Below the pieces are notes generated by a model. The model was not told where the DNA came from. It worked only from the letters and a program-made list of their open reading frames with translations, and did not search any database. Both the position numbers and the translations under genes were made by a program. From Pelobates cultripes (taxonomy: Eukaryota; Chordata; Amphibia; Anura; Pelobatidae), in contig OW240921.1 in the NCBI GenBank assembly GCA_933207985.1, forward strand, positions 98,225,366 through 98,289,365: a DNA stretch of 64,000 nt, in the 5' to 3' direction. Shown here in pieces: positions 10,865 to 21,064 of this stretch (position 1 is its first letter; each line of letters opens with the position of its first letter).

Positions 10865-12140
10865 GACAAAGATTAGCCATTAATTATCTATCTTTATATG
10901 CATTCAACCATTGCTTTGTTCTGTGCCTTCCATTAACTTATATTTTATTGGTTAAAGACAAAACAAGAGTTGTGCAAAGTCCTGTAAGTGTTAAAAACTT
11001 TACTGTGGGCTATACTTTGTTACAGTATTGCATTACAGTATGCTACAGCTGAATGGTACAGCAACCAGAATGTAATTGGAATCAATTTTAAGAAGTGCAA
11101 GGGTGATTGACTGTCCTAAACTCACAAATAATTGACATCAGGTTTCATACCAGTTCCTTCCATCATAGGGCATTATTTTATTACAAAAGACAGATTTCAA
11201 TAAAGACTGAAAAGGTTCTTTAATAAAAAAAAAGACGCTAGTGAGTTTTCGTCAATAACTGGCCACTGGGCCACTGCTTCTGACAGCAGAATTAAATAAT
11301 CTTTCACTCACTGGCCTGTGGAGACAGAATTGACATTTGTCCTGTAGAGGAGTACATTAATACTTTACTTTCTAGAACTGTTATAGAAAAGTGTGTCATG
11401 GGATGAAGAATATAATTATATAATTTTATATTTTATAAATATTTTTTATATAACATTTAGCCCTAGACAATATAAGCAATTTTTTAATTTCCATTATCAC
11501 TTTTTTTTATAATAGTTAGATTTTCACAGACAAACAAAACATTTTCTCAAGGGTTGTTTGCTATAGAGCGAATTGTCAGGAATTCTGTGTAAATTTCACA
11601 TTGTATGCCAAAATAAACAAACTGATCACGTGAGGCACAGGCTGACTTTGGGATTTGTATATCAATCTGGCTAATTTAACCATAATTCAAATTTCACTTT
11701 TAATTTTTGACAATTTACAATTTAGCCAAAAACTCTACAAGTCTGTTGAGATTGCCAGAACACTGAGTTTTTGTAGGATAAATATGAATGTGTTATGTTC
11801 TGGAGGGACTCATCAGTATATCATATGCATGCGCTGCAGGAATAACAAATATCCTACCTTAATGTATATGTGTCTAACAGAAGCCCCATGTCATAGAATA
11901 TTCTAAATAATGAAATCAAAATCTTTTAGTAAATCTTCTCTATCATAGCTTATTATGTAATTTGAATGGGTTGACTAACCAGTCATGTTAACCAAATGGC
12001 CCTTTACAAGTCTACAAAAACATTTAAGAAATCAAATATATCCTTAATTGTGTCAATTATATTGAAACAGAGGTTTAACATTATGACATATTAGTAGGAA
12101 AATCATCAACTGTCAGATGTTAATGCTCTTAAATTTGTGT
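10865..12140. other. AT-rich unique sequence, no gene seen
   Basis: No recognisable gene. Around 11565-11710 the sequence loosely resembles the palindromic CACTAAAG-type MITEs (AAAATAAACAAACTGATCACGTG, AATTCAAATTTCACTTT) but lacks clear ends. Confidence 0.4.
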
Positions 12141-12148
12141 ATGATTTT

Positions 12149-12297
12149 CTAGGACAGGCTTCCCCAAATTCCGTCCCTCCAGATGTTGCTGAACTGCAAC
12201 TCCCATGATTCTCAGCCTATCCATTTCATTCATAGAATCATGGGAGGTGTAGTTCAGCAACATCTGGAGGGCCGTAGTTTGGGGAAGCCTGTTCTAG
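12149..12297. repeat. Palindromic MITE (CCAGATGTTGCTGAACTGC family)
   Basis: Two arms of about 65 bp, from CTAGGACAGGCTTCCCCAAA to its inverse TTTGGGGAAGCCTGTTCTAG, with the inner pair CCTCCAGATGTTGCTGAACT and AGTTCAGCAACATCTGGAGG. The whole element is nearly self-complementary around a ~25-bp loop. Decayed relatives with CCAGATGTTGTGGACTACA lie at 14364, 20262, 25054 and 35100. Lengths and ends resemble hAT-type MITEs, but I cannot read a reliable target duplication. Confidence 0.85.
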
Positions 12298-12299
12298 GA

Positions 12300-13380
12300 G
12301 TTATCTTCAAAGTTCCAATGGACAACAGGTTTTTGTTTCGTACCACTCCAAAAAAGTTTGACAAAAAAAACAGAGGACGGTGCCTATAGTCTAATAGAAC
12401 CATAACCATTTCAATAAGTTGCAGAACTTACGGTGCTTAGAGTGCCACTATAAAATCTCATAACTTTCCCGATTATATGCTTTTAATGCACAATTTCAGA
12501 GATCACAGCTGCCTTTTTGGCATTCAGTCACTTCAGTATTCAGAAGATAAAACACATTGTCGAATCTCTGTAAACCTTCAATGAAAATAGTTTCTTGGAT
12601 ATGTGAGTGTACTGACACTTTTTTATTCAATATCCCACTGACATGGCATGAATCACCAGTCACGAACATAGTTGAGGACATCAAAAGAGGACAGCTGCGG
12701 AATTATCAACCGTTTAAACTGTAAATTGTGCATGCAGCGGTCTTTGGAATTCCAGGAATCATGTGAGATTTAATTACGGAATACAACAGAGCAACCTTTG
12801 CAGTTGCTTATAGTAATGAGTGCGTGATGTAATTGAACCTCTCATTAGAATGGGATTTAAAATGTACCTGTCATTCAAAACTGGCTTGGTATCACTTTAT
12901 AGGGAATAATTATTAAATTGTTCGTAAATGGAATGGTTGCATTTTATTGCTAATTCTATTTTTCCCTGTAGCTAATCTTTACCTCTCTGCCACTGATAAA
13001 GAGATAAAGGCTATACATACGCACAGTTGCTACAGCTGGAAGGCACAATGAAGCAAACACCTTAAAGTGGGTCCATTTAGAGCCCTTCTGATCAACCACC
13101 AGCGCTTTCATGCGGACAAAATGCTCTAAGCTCAAAATCAGAACTATTTTAGAGAGGAGAGGTTGAACTGGGGTAGATAAAATATGGGAAATGTAGTCTG
13201 AGAACAGCTGGAAGGCTGACTTTGGAATCATCAAGAAGATCGTCAAGGAAAAAGAATAGGCTAGAAAGATGTGGTAGGGACAGGATTAGTGAAATAATTA
13301 TTTGAAGCTTTAGTAGTAGAGGAGAGGTGGTAAGTAAACACGAAATTGCGGTAGGTATACAGAACTGTATTCCCCAAAAA
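12300..13380. other. AT-rich unique sequence, no gene seen
   Basis: Several short open frames, no domain recognised. The minus-strand frame at 13149-13631 runs through the LINE tail and simple repeats and is not a gene. Confidence 0.45.
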
Positions 13381-13381
13381 A

Positions 13382-13455
13382 AAAAATGTAACCCCTCGAA
13401 AATAAGCCCTAGCCTTTTTTTTGGAGATGCTTGTAATATAAGTCCTACCCTGAAA
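13382..13455. repeat. AATAAGCCCTAGCC-type repeat, left part
   Basis: Contains CTCGAAAATAAGCCCTAGCC, a poly-T run and AATATAAGTCCTACCCTGAAAA. The run is interrupted at the last motif by the antisense LINE tail starting at 13456. Confidence 0.5.
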
Positions 13456-13640
13456 ATTATTATTAATATTATTATATTTATATAGCGCCAACAAATTCCG
13501 TAGCGCTTTACAATTGGTGGACTAACAAACATGTAATTGTAACCAGACAAGTTGAACACACAGAAACAGAGGGGTTGAGGGCCCTGCTCGATGAGCTTGT
13601 ATGCTAGAGGGAGTGTGGTAAAGTGACACAAAAGGTAAGG
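13456..13640 (-). repeat. 5'-truncated L2-like LINE, 3' tail only
   Basis: Read on the minus strand it gives GTGTCACTTTACCACACTCC, GCATACAAGCTCATCGAGCA, TCTGTTAGTCCACCAATTG, AAGCGCTACGGAATTTGTTG, GCGCTATATAAATATAATA and a TAATAAT tail. This matches the 3' untranslated tail of the longer LINE ending at 61149. The copy carries no reverse transcriptase. Confidence 0.85.
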
Positions 13641-13798
13641 GAAGTGTTAGCGAAGTAGAATAGCATTAGTGTGGTTTTTTTTTGAGCCATTAACAGTTTA
13701 ATTGATATGCTTTTGTGAAAAAGTGAGTTTTTAATGATTTTTTTTTAAGGCGTGGAGCCCTAGTTGAGATCATTGCTAGTTCGCTAATTGCTTATTTG

Positions 13799-13975
13799 CT
13801 AATCTATGTTCTGGGAAGTTTCCCCAAACATAGATTCGTGGGATTCCTTGCCCTAGTAAGCTAATCTATGTTAGAGGAAATTCCCCAAATATAGATATGC
13901 AGGATGTCATGCCCTAGTGAACTGGTCTATGCTCAGGGGAATTCCCACCGAACGTAGCCCTGCTTTCTTGCACAT
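13799..13975. repeat. Three-copy 61-bp tandem repeat, each unit a hairpin
   Basis: Units at 13799-13859, 13860-13920 and 13921-13975 share GCTAATCTATGTT...TTCCCC.AA..ATAGAT...CCCTAGT. Within each unit AATCTATGTT faces AACATAGATT (third copy diverged), so each repeat folds on itself. Copy three is the most diverged and incomplete. Confidence 0.8.
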
Positions 13976-14363
13976 GCTTGCTACCGATTTCCCCTGAAAA
14001 TCAAGACATCCCCAAAAATAAAGTTACCTCGACACCGTGGTCTAACCACTCGTGTCTACCTGGACAAGTACAAGTTTATTCTACTCTAAAAGCTCATTCA
14101 TCACTGTGCACTGTTTATATTGGGATGTACTGATATATAATCAATACAAACTATTTTTGCTTTGTGTTTATAAATGCCACATTATATGTAATGTACAGTA
14201 TAAAATAAAAAAATAAAGTGACCTAAATAATTAAGTTTGAAGTAAAAGAAAAAGAATTCCAAAGATGTATTTGCTGCATCAGAACAAACACCACCACTTC
14301 TGCCGGTATAGCTACTGGGTCAGAACTGGCATTTTGGGGATATTAGCTGGATTTATGGATGAG

Positions 14364-14486
14364 GTAGGCAAACTTTTGTTCTCCAGATGTTGTGGACTAC
14401 ATTGTCTCTGATGCTTTGCTAGCATTATAAGAGAATTATGGGATATGTAGCCCTCAACATCTGGAGTGCACATGTCGTCTTCCCTG
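14364..14486. repeat. Palindromic MITE, decayed copy
   Basis: GGTAGGCAAACTT, TCTCCAGATGTTGTGGACTAC and, in inverse, TATGTAGCCCTCAACATCTGGAG form the arms around a loop containing ATGCTTTGCTAGCATTATAAG. It is related to 12149-12297 and 25054-25199, with several mismatches between arms. Confidence 0.7.
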
Positions 14487-14489
14487 GCT

Positions 14490-15480
14490 TAGGACCTCAC
14501 TACATATATGACATCCTACTGTGATGGGTACACAGTGGGCTGGTTCCCCTCGAAATGAAAACTTCCACCTTGCTCTACCCAAATACTGACCCCTCTGGAA
14601 ATCTTATATCACTGTGAAAGCTGATTTCACATATAAATTCACCTAATTATACATAACTATCTACATAGTGATAAGACAAGAGTACTGTTTTATACTGGTA
14701 TTTCATAAAATGTAACATGTGTTTACATCCCATAGAGAATGGTGGTATAGGCTATGTCTAGGGTGAAGACATAATAATGTAGTAGGAGGTACAGTAGATT
14801 ATGTCTCTGCATTCAAATAAACTATGCTTGCCCTAGGGTATTGGTAACAGGGAAGGGCTGTTCCTGCAATCATCCTTTCTTTTGTGAAAATGTCCTAAAT
14901 TAAATTAAACTTTGGAGGCATCAGTGAAGACATTCGTGCATGATTTTGAGGATGTCCAAGAGGTAGACATTGTCCTTCCTTACTCACTAGCTATGTTCTC
15001 TAACCCAAAAGTATGAAAAGAATATAGGGGTGCAAAATGGCCGGTGTTACAAAGTGTCGATATTTCTGCTTGTGCACCCCCACCAGGTTTTCCTAGTGTT
15101 CTTCATATCCAGCAGTCGAAGTGACATATGGCATGAATCATATTCCCATTTCCAGACATAGTTTAGCCACTCCAGGGATTGTCTGCTATATTTCTCCTGA
15201 TGCCCGACAATTCAGTTGGTATTTAAAGACAGATGTAGTGACAAAGGTATATATTATCAATGACGTCTCTGGACTATATCAACACCATTTCTTTGGATGA
15301 TGATGACCTTACATAGCGCCACTCAACGTGTTTGTCATTTACAGGAAGCAAGTATTAATTTTATGTTTTTAGTTGAAGCAAATTACACCAAGCAGCCTTT
15401 AACAAAACATGATTTAGACAAACAGTACATTGAAAAAATATCTTTATGATTTATTTACTGGTCATGAATTATGACATTTC
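14490..15480. other. Unique sequence, no gene seen
   Basis: No open frame with recognisable similarity. The base composition is unremarkable. Confidence 0.4.
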
Positions 15481-15483
15481 TAT

Positions 15484-15650
15484 TGTTAAGGCTGCTGACT
15501 AAGCCAGATGATGTTGTTTAATTAATAGTTGTGCTCCATCCTTGCTAATTAGCAAAGCCTGATTGATTAATTCACAATAGCTAATCATCAGAATTATCAT
15601 CTTCTGACATTTTCTAACCTTGAAAAAAATAGTGTTTATTTCAGGACAAA
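15484..15650. promoter_or_regulatory. Candidate conserved regulatory stretch rich in homeodomain motifs
   Basis: The 120 bp from TGCTGACTAAGCCAGATGATG onward are rich in TAATTA/ATTAG core sites: TTTAATTAATAG, GCTAATTAGC, GATTGATTAATT, GCTAATCATCAG and AATTATCATC. The density of ATTA cores together with non-repetitive, non-AT-simple sequence resembles vertebrate developmental enhancers. This is pattern recognition only; AT-rich DNA yields such cores by chance and there is no conservation evidence. Confidence 0.25.
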
Positions 15651-15654
15651 AAAA

Positions 15655-17070
15655 AAAGCTTGGTTTAGAAGCATTTTGACCCGTTGCGTAAAATGCACTG
15701 AAGACTTCCAATTGCGTTGTTATATAATTTGTAGATGTTCAGCAGTCACCCAAGACCTATGTTCCTTTGGTTGCACTGTGCGTCTGACCTCTTTGGTCAA
15801 TGGGGCTTCAAGTGGAGCAAACACGGTGGAGCTCGGAAATGCTCTACAAATAGTGATTGAATCTGGAGCACATTCTTTCAGTGTGTGAATTAAATGAATA
15901 AAAAGGTGCACTCAGTAAAGTGGCTTAGTAGGTGACAATAGCGGATTACACTCGCAGTGCCCTTTTCACAGGTAATTTGTAACGAAGAGGCAGGACTTCT
16001 TTCTTTTTTTTTACAATATCACTGTGGATACTCTAAAAGCTTATATTACAGAGATTTAAACATTTAGCGCTAAATGAAATCAGCTTTCCTTTCTGATGCT
16101 CGCACTATAATTAAATGGGAAGGAAAATTTAAGATATAATTATGCTAAATTTGGTTTTAATTAATACAGACTGCTTAGCTTCATAATGTGAGTCCCAAAA
16201 AAACCCATGCAGACATTGAGGATTCTGATTATTTATCAACACCTCTGCACAATCAGAGCTACGTTTAATGAAGGAACAGGATGTTCAAAAGACCTAGCTA
16301 ACTGTGAAGACTAACGTTAAAAAATGCAGATATGAACTACATTTATGATTTCCCACAATCCTGAACCATCCTTTAGCGGACGTCCATACCTCTAAGCACT
16401 TTAGCCTTTAAGTGTACGCCTAGATATCCTGGCACAGCCAGGGCATACCATGCAAATAAATTTAACCTCACATTGCCATTTGTAAGGACTAATACATTCG
16501 GCAGTGATACCTCCTTGAACACATAGGTTCTGCAGAGGTAAATATTTTATTTTATACTTACCTTTACTGCACTACCATAACTATTCCCCTTTAATGGCCA
16601 CGTTTTCACAATGGCATGCATATGTAAATGCTAAAACTGGTAAGGGAAAACAAATTGCAGCAAATCGTTATTGATCATTTGTAAGACAGGTTTTTTTATC
16701 TAGTTTCTGTATTTATTCTTCATAAATTCTGGAATTAACTAATTATTGTTGACTAAATTCAAAGCCTTGCTAGGTAGGTACATCTGCCGAGCACAAATAA
16801 ACTATTAAAAGTACATTAAGGTCAAACACAAGATTGATTCATTTTCAGTGTTTAGTGGCTGTTACATAAATTTCATACGAGAAAACTTTGTATTGTCTCT
16901 GCTTTCTCCCAATTCTATGTCACGGTATCCTAATCTATTATGCTTTCATACCACTGGCATGCGTTGGGTACAGATTGGATTGAGTAATAAATCTAGCTAT
17001 AACAGAGGGTGCATGGGAATTAATTGCATTCTGACAAGTTTAGCCACCTCTGGTATAGACCAAGATTCAA
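15655..17070. other. AT-rich unique sequence, no gene seen
   Basis: Short open frames on both strands without domains; no repeat family recognised. Confidence 0.4.
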
Positions 17071-17079
17071 AATGAATAA

Positions 17080-17190
17080 ACGCAGGCAACACTCCAATAG
17101 TAAGAATGGTAAATTTATTGATAGGTGAACCACCCCATAGAAAGTGTGACGTTCGGCTCCACAGAGCCTTAATCATGCATATCAAGAGCA
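17080..17190 (-). repeat. Retroelement fragment with a degraded hammerhead-like motif
   Basis: On the minus strand 17149-17175 reads TGATTAAGGCTCTGTGGAGCC followed by GAACGTC. The layout is that of a hammerhead core: a CTGATGA-like box, a GGCTC/GAGCC stem and a GAAAC-like box with one base missing. The flank GGTAAATTTATTGATAGGTG parallels TTGTATTTATTAGGATAAGTG at 32953, suggesting the same element family. Confidence 0.4.
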
Positions 17191-17259
17191 AAGTTAATCT
17201 TTAATGGGTTAAATAACTCTGCACACATTATTAAGCATAGAATACCATACAACTGTTAT

Positions 17260-17880
17260 CTAAATGTTGTTTTATTGTCTATTAAATGTTATTAGCCATT
17301 TCAATGATGTAAACACATACACTGTTTGAAATCCAAGCAAGTTGCACAAGGAAACATCATCGACCACTCTGTTGTCAGTCAGATGTTCATACCTCACAGT
17401 AGACGTCTTTTGTCTTTCAATTATTTTTATTTATTTTTTACTAATGAATTTGCATTGTTTATGTGAGCAAGTTAACTGTGAGCAGGCAGACTGTCTGATG
17501 ACTTGCCAGGAGCCCAGGGCGATACAAGTAAGTCAGTGGGACGTAACTGCAAACGTGATTGGCTGACTGATAGCACCCTGGACGGAAATGCAGGCATCTT
17601 CTGCCTCGGTTCTTTTATATCTTGCGGAATACACAGCTGTCTGTATTTTCAGAATAACCATGGAACTCGTAGCCAATAGTATGTATCATTTTATAGATTG
17701 GGAAAACGCTGCGGGGTATGAAAACCACAAAATAAGTCTTCTTCACCAAGTACTGCAGAGCACAGTGAATGTAACTTCTAATTTATTAAATATAATCAAA
17801 TTAAATAAACATTTACGCATACCTACACAAGTGAATTTTGCACAATGGCCCTTTATCTATGGCTGCATGTGCTCCTGTTT
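17260..17880. other. Unique sequence, no gene seen
   Basis: Open frames of 74 and 116 codons lie here (17342-17566 and 17588-17938, plus strand). Neither shows domain motifs, and the second runs into the repeat at 17884. Confidence 0.4.
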
Positions 17881-17883
17881 TGA

Positions 17884-17960
17884 ACTCCAGCTGTTGTGCA
17901 CCACATTTCCCATGATGCTTAGTCAAACACTAGGATGATTATTGGGAAATCTAGTGCACA
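17884..17960. repeat. Palindromic MITE remnant
   Basis: ACTCCAGCTGTTGTGCACCACATTTCCCATGATGC and the inverse-like GGGAAATCTAGTGCACA are the inner arms of a decayed member of the family at 14364. Confidence 0.45.
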
Positions 17961-17964
17961 TAAG

Positions 17965-18480
17965 CTTAAGTGCAAAAGGTTTTTTTTTATCCCCACAGCT
18001 GTGGTAACTTGTAATTCTGCACATTTTTTTCAGTTACTGTATTTATTCATATATTTCTCTACTTTATAATTTGTACACATTTTCTTTTATTATATACAAA
18101 TGTACTGATATATTTGATCTCTGTTTCTTTTTAACCTGCTAGCACTTCATTTGTTTAAATATTGCAAACATGATAGAATTATCTGAACATGCATTTCCGT
18201 CGGTCCTTCTGATTCCTGTCCTTGAGACATTCTCCTTGTTGAAGCACGAACCAGATATTGAATTTTTTTTGGATTCACACCAGTAATTAATGATTTTGAG
18301 ACTCTCTATTTGATTCATCCTCTGAGTGCACCGTCCTTTAGGAGAAATGGTCAGTAAAATATTTAAACATTTGAGTTAGCACTCCTCCAAACAATTCCAC
18401 TGGGATAAGGTGGTTTTGTTCCTTAAAACACATTATATCACTTTTCTGTAAATGTAATTCTCTGGCCAGTCTTCAAATTT
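17965..18480. other. AT-rich unique sequence, no gene seen
   Basis: Poly-T and TATATA runs only; nothing identified. Confidence 0.4.
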
Positions 18481-18499
18481 AGGTGACCACACCATTCTG

Positions 18500-19350
18500 A
18501 AAAGGCAGGGCAAGACATACGGAACAAACTCAAAGGACAGCTATCTTCCTGACTTAGAAGTAAGCGCGCTCGGGTCTAGATGCCCAGGTCCAACCTATGA
18601 CCACCTCTGTCCTTCTCCCGATAGGAAATAGAATAGAGGCTATTATGTTCAAATATTTTTCCAAAGTTCCAAATGTACACTTGACTGTCTTTATGGCAAT
18701 GAACTCTGGATCATGCTTAGCCAACAGGTATCTATTCACCAGAAGTTGAATAATTGCTTCTATTATTCTCACACAGCAAAGTTAGCTTAGGTCCATAGAT
18801 TTGTAGTACGAAAATCATTAGACAGTAACCTCTTAAATGATCTTGCTGTGGAGCAGTGATGTCCACAATGTTATGATGGGGTGCTTGAAACCTTTGTAAA
18901 CAAAGAAAAATTTACTATGGAATTGGTGTAGGACAACAGGAGATCTGATGACATAACAAAATTTCAACAACCTAGTCAACCTATTAACCTCTAGAATCTG
19001 CAATGAGTTCAAAGCAACAAATAAAGATTGGTAGATACAGTGTTGATGGAGGTGAACGTCAGATACAATTTTGCTTCATGTCCACTGCTTTATGACTCTT
19101 TTGTAGTTCTCGTAATAGAACATCTACATAGTCTCTACCTTGTTCCTTTTCCTATCTAACAGGGTTCAATATATTTTCATAGCATCTAGACATAGGGTTT
19201 ACATTAGGAGCATTCACATGCATTCGCTCAGTACATGCACTAACTTGTTGAAGCTCAGAGATATGAGTACGTGTCCTCAGCAGTCGTCCTCAACTTAGCG
19301 CGTTCATTGTGAGAATAAGTAATGTCTGAGGAAGTGGCGAGGTATGTGAC
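18500..19350 (-). pseudogene. Possible degraded coding remnant, unidentified
   Basis: The minus strand holds an open frame of 72 codons (18554-18772) and, further upstream, broken frames that read like protein for short runs, for example SACTERMHVNAPNVNPMSRC around 19190-19260. Stops and frameshifts interrupt it. I do not recognise a family; a decayed mobile-element polyprotein is one possibility and chance reading is another. Confidence 0.2.
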
Positions 19351-19354
19351 CATC

Positions 19355-20255
19355 AGCTTTACTGTCTTAGAAATTAAAAATTTCGTCTTTAGCTTTTAAA
19401 TTGAATTAGACTGCTGTATACAGGATGCATGGGACTTTTCAGCTGATTTACATACCTGACAAATTTTTAATTACTCAGACATTCTTCTAATTGCATCTAC
19501 ATATAAGTCAGTGAACTTGGAAATTAAATTTGGCTTTATTGGACATTGATCTGCGTTGTAGTTGGCTTTTAGTGAGACTAATAAAAGTTAGAACTTTAAA
19601 AAATCTCATATATAAAGTAATATTTAGAATCTAGCATTCAAAGAGCTTTTATAAATGAAAGCTAAATTAAAAAAAGTGAAAATGGTTTTTATTTTCAAGT
19701 AACATGATATATACTATTCCTTTAATTAGGGTCTAGATGCCAGAGAAGATATATCTTCAGCATGCGATGGGTGATACATTTTAGACGATCATTATAACTT
19801 ACTGAAATTTAGTTCATCCTGAATGCATAATGAGGTGAGATTTGTTCATCTTGTTAGAAAGGAAGATGGCTAAATATTTATTACTGTAATTAATACGTAA
19901 TTAATCCATTAAACCCGGTTTGCATAGTCATTTACGGGAACATCAATTGATTTATAGTTCAATATAAACATTAAAAGGACCAGGTGGAAATTGAACATTT
20001 GACCTTTGTGACTTATAACAAGGCTACAGGTCATATTCAGCAAGAAAAACGCAACAACTTCCAGTTTAGTAAATAACCCTGTATTGTACAATGTTGTGCC
20101 TGATTTTTATCATTGCAGGAAAGCACTTTATATGAGAGAGTAAAGGAGGATATTTATGAAAGTACTTTAGAAACTACAGGCTTGATTTAAAAATGTGAAT
20201 ACAACAAATTGGCAATATGTATTATTATAATTGTTCTGTTTTTCTTTTTTAAGCT
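19355..20255. other. AT-rich unique sequence, no gene seen
   Basis: No gene. Near 20060-20085 CCAGTTTAGTAAATAACCCTG resembles one end of the palindromic CACTAAAG-type MITEs. Confidence 0.4.
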
Positions 20256-20261
20256 AGTTTT

Positions 20262-20396
20262 AGAGCAGGTTTGCCCAAAAAGGTAGCTCCCCATGCGTTT
20301 AAATTCTACAACTTCAATGATGCGTTGCTATTCTAAAGGCTGGCAAAGCATCATGGGTAGTTGTAGAGTATTTGGGAATATACCTTTTGGAAACTT
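20262..20396. repeat. Palindromic MITE, decayed copy
   Basis: AGCAGGTTTGCCCAAAAAGGTAG and ATTCTACAACTTCAATGATGC face GCATCATGGGTAGTTGTAGAGT and GGGAATATACCTTTTGG. It belongs to the same general family as 12149-12297 (ACTACAACT/ATGATGC signature) with many substitutions. Confidence 0.55.
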
Positions 20397-20489
20397 GTTG
20401 TTTTCAAAAGAACTGATTATGTTTACCCTTATAAGTCAGGCATGATGCAGATTCCAAAATCATCTATGGTTTCTCGTAAAAAAAAGTGT

Positions 20490-21061
20490 AAGAACTGTTT
20501 TATATTTACTCAGTTTAAAATTCTGAACTTGCTTACAAATCTCTGCATAACCTCTCCTTCATACCTATCCTCCATAATACACAAGTATGTCCCGTCTAGG
20601 CCCCTACTCTCTGATGAAGACCTGTGTCTATCCTCTGCCCATACTCCTACCTCTGATGCTCACCTTCAAGACTTCTAGGAACTCCCTTTCCTGCTCCGCT
20701 AGACTCTCACCCAGTTTCCATTCCTTCAAAAACTCATTAAAAACTCACTTCTTCAGGAGAGCATATCAGTTAAACTGTTAATAGTTCTTCTCTCTCCGCA
20801 CCTTGGTTCCTCACTTATAAGTGTCATCCAAAAAAAAAAAATACTAAGCCCTCAGTGAAAAATGTTCTGGCAACCTATTTGTCTAATCCTACCCTTACCT
20901 TTTGTATCACTATAACCCACTCTCTCTAGCATGTAAGCTCATGGAGCATGGCCCTCAACCTCTCTGTTCCTGTGCATCCAACAAATAATTGTCTGTTAGT
21001 CCACCCATCGTACAGCACTGTGGAATTTGTTGTCGCTTTATAAATAATGATAACAATAATT
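20490..21061 (+). pseudogene. L2/Rex1-like LINE, 5'-truncated 3' end
   Basis: Starts within the reverse transcriptase C-terminal region (TTTAAAATTCTGAACTTGCTTACAAATCTC reads as the KFKILxLAYKSL-type segment) and runs through TCACCCAGTTTCCATTCCTTC to the tail with CTGTTAGTCCACCCATCGTAC, AGCACTGTGGAATTTGTTG and AATAATGATAACAATAAT. It aligns along its length with 26940-27512 and 60620-61149. Stops and small indels disable the frame, and no catalytic RT motifs remain. Confidence 0.85.
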
Positions 21062-21064
21062 CTA

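Noticed and set aside
13149..13631. 160-codon minus-strand frame
   Set aside because: It runs through the antisense LINE tail, a simple repeat and a poly-T region and has no domain.
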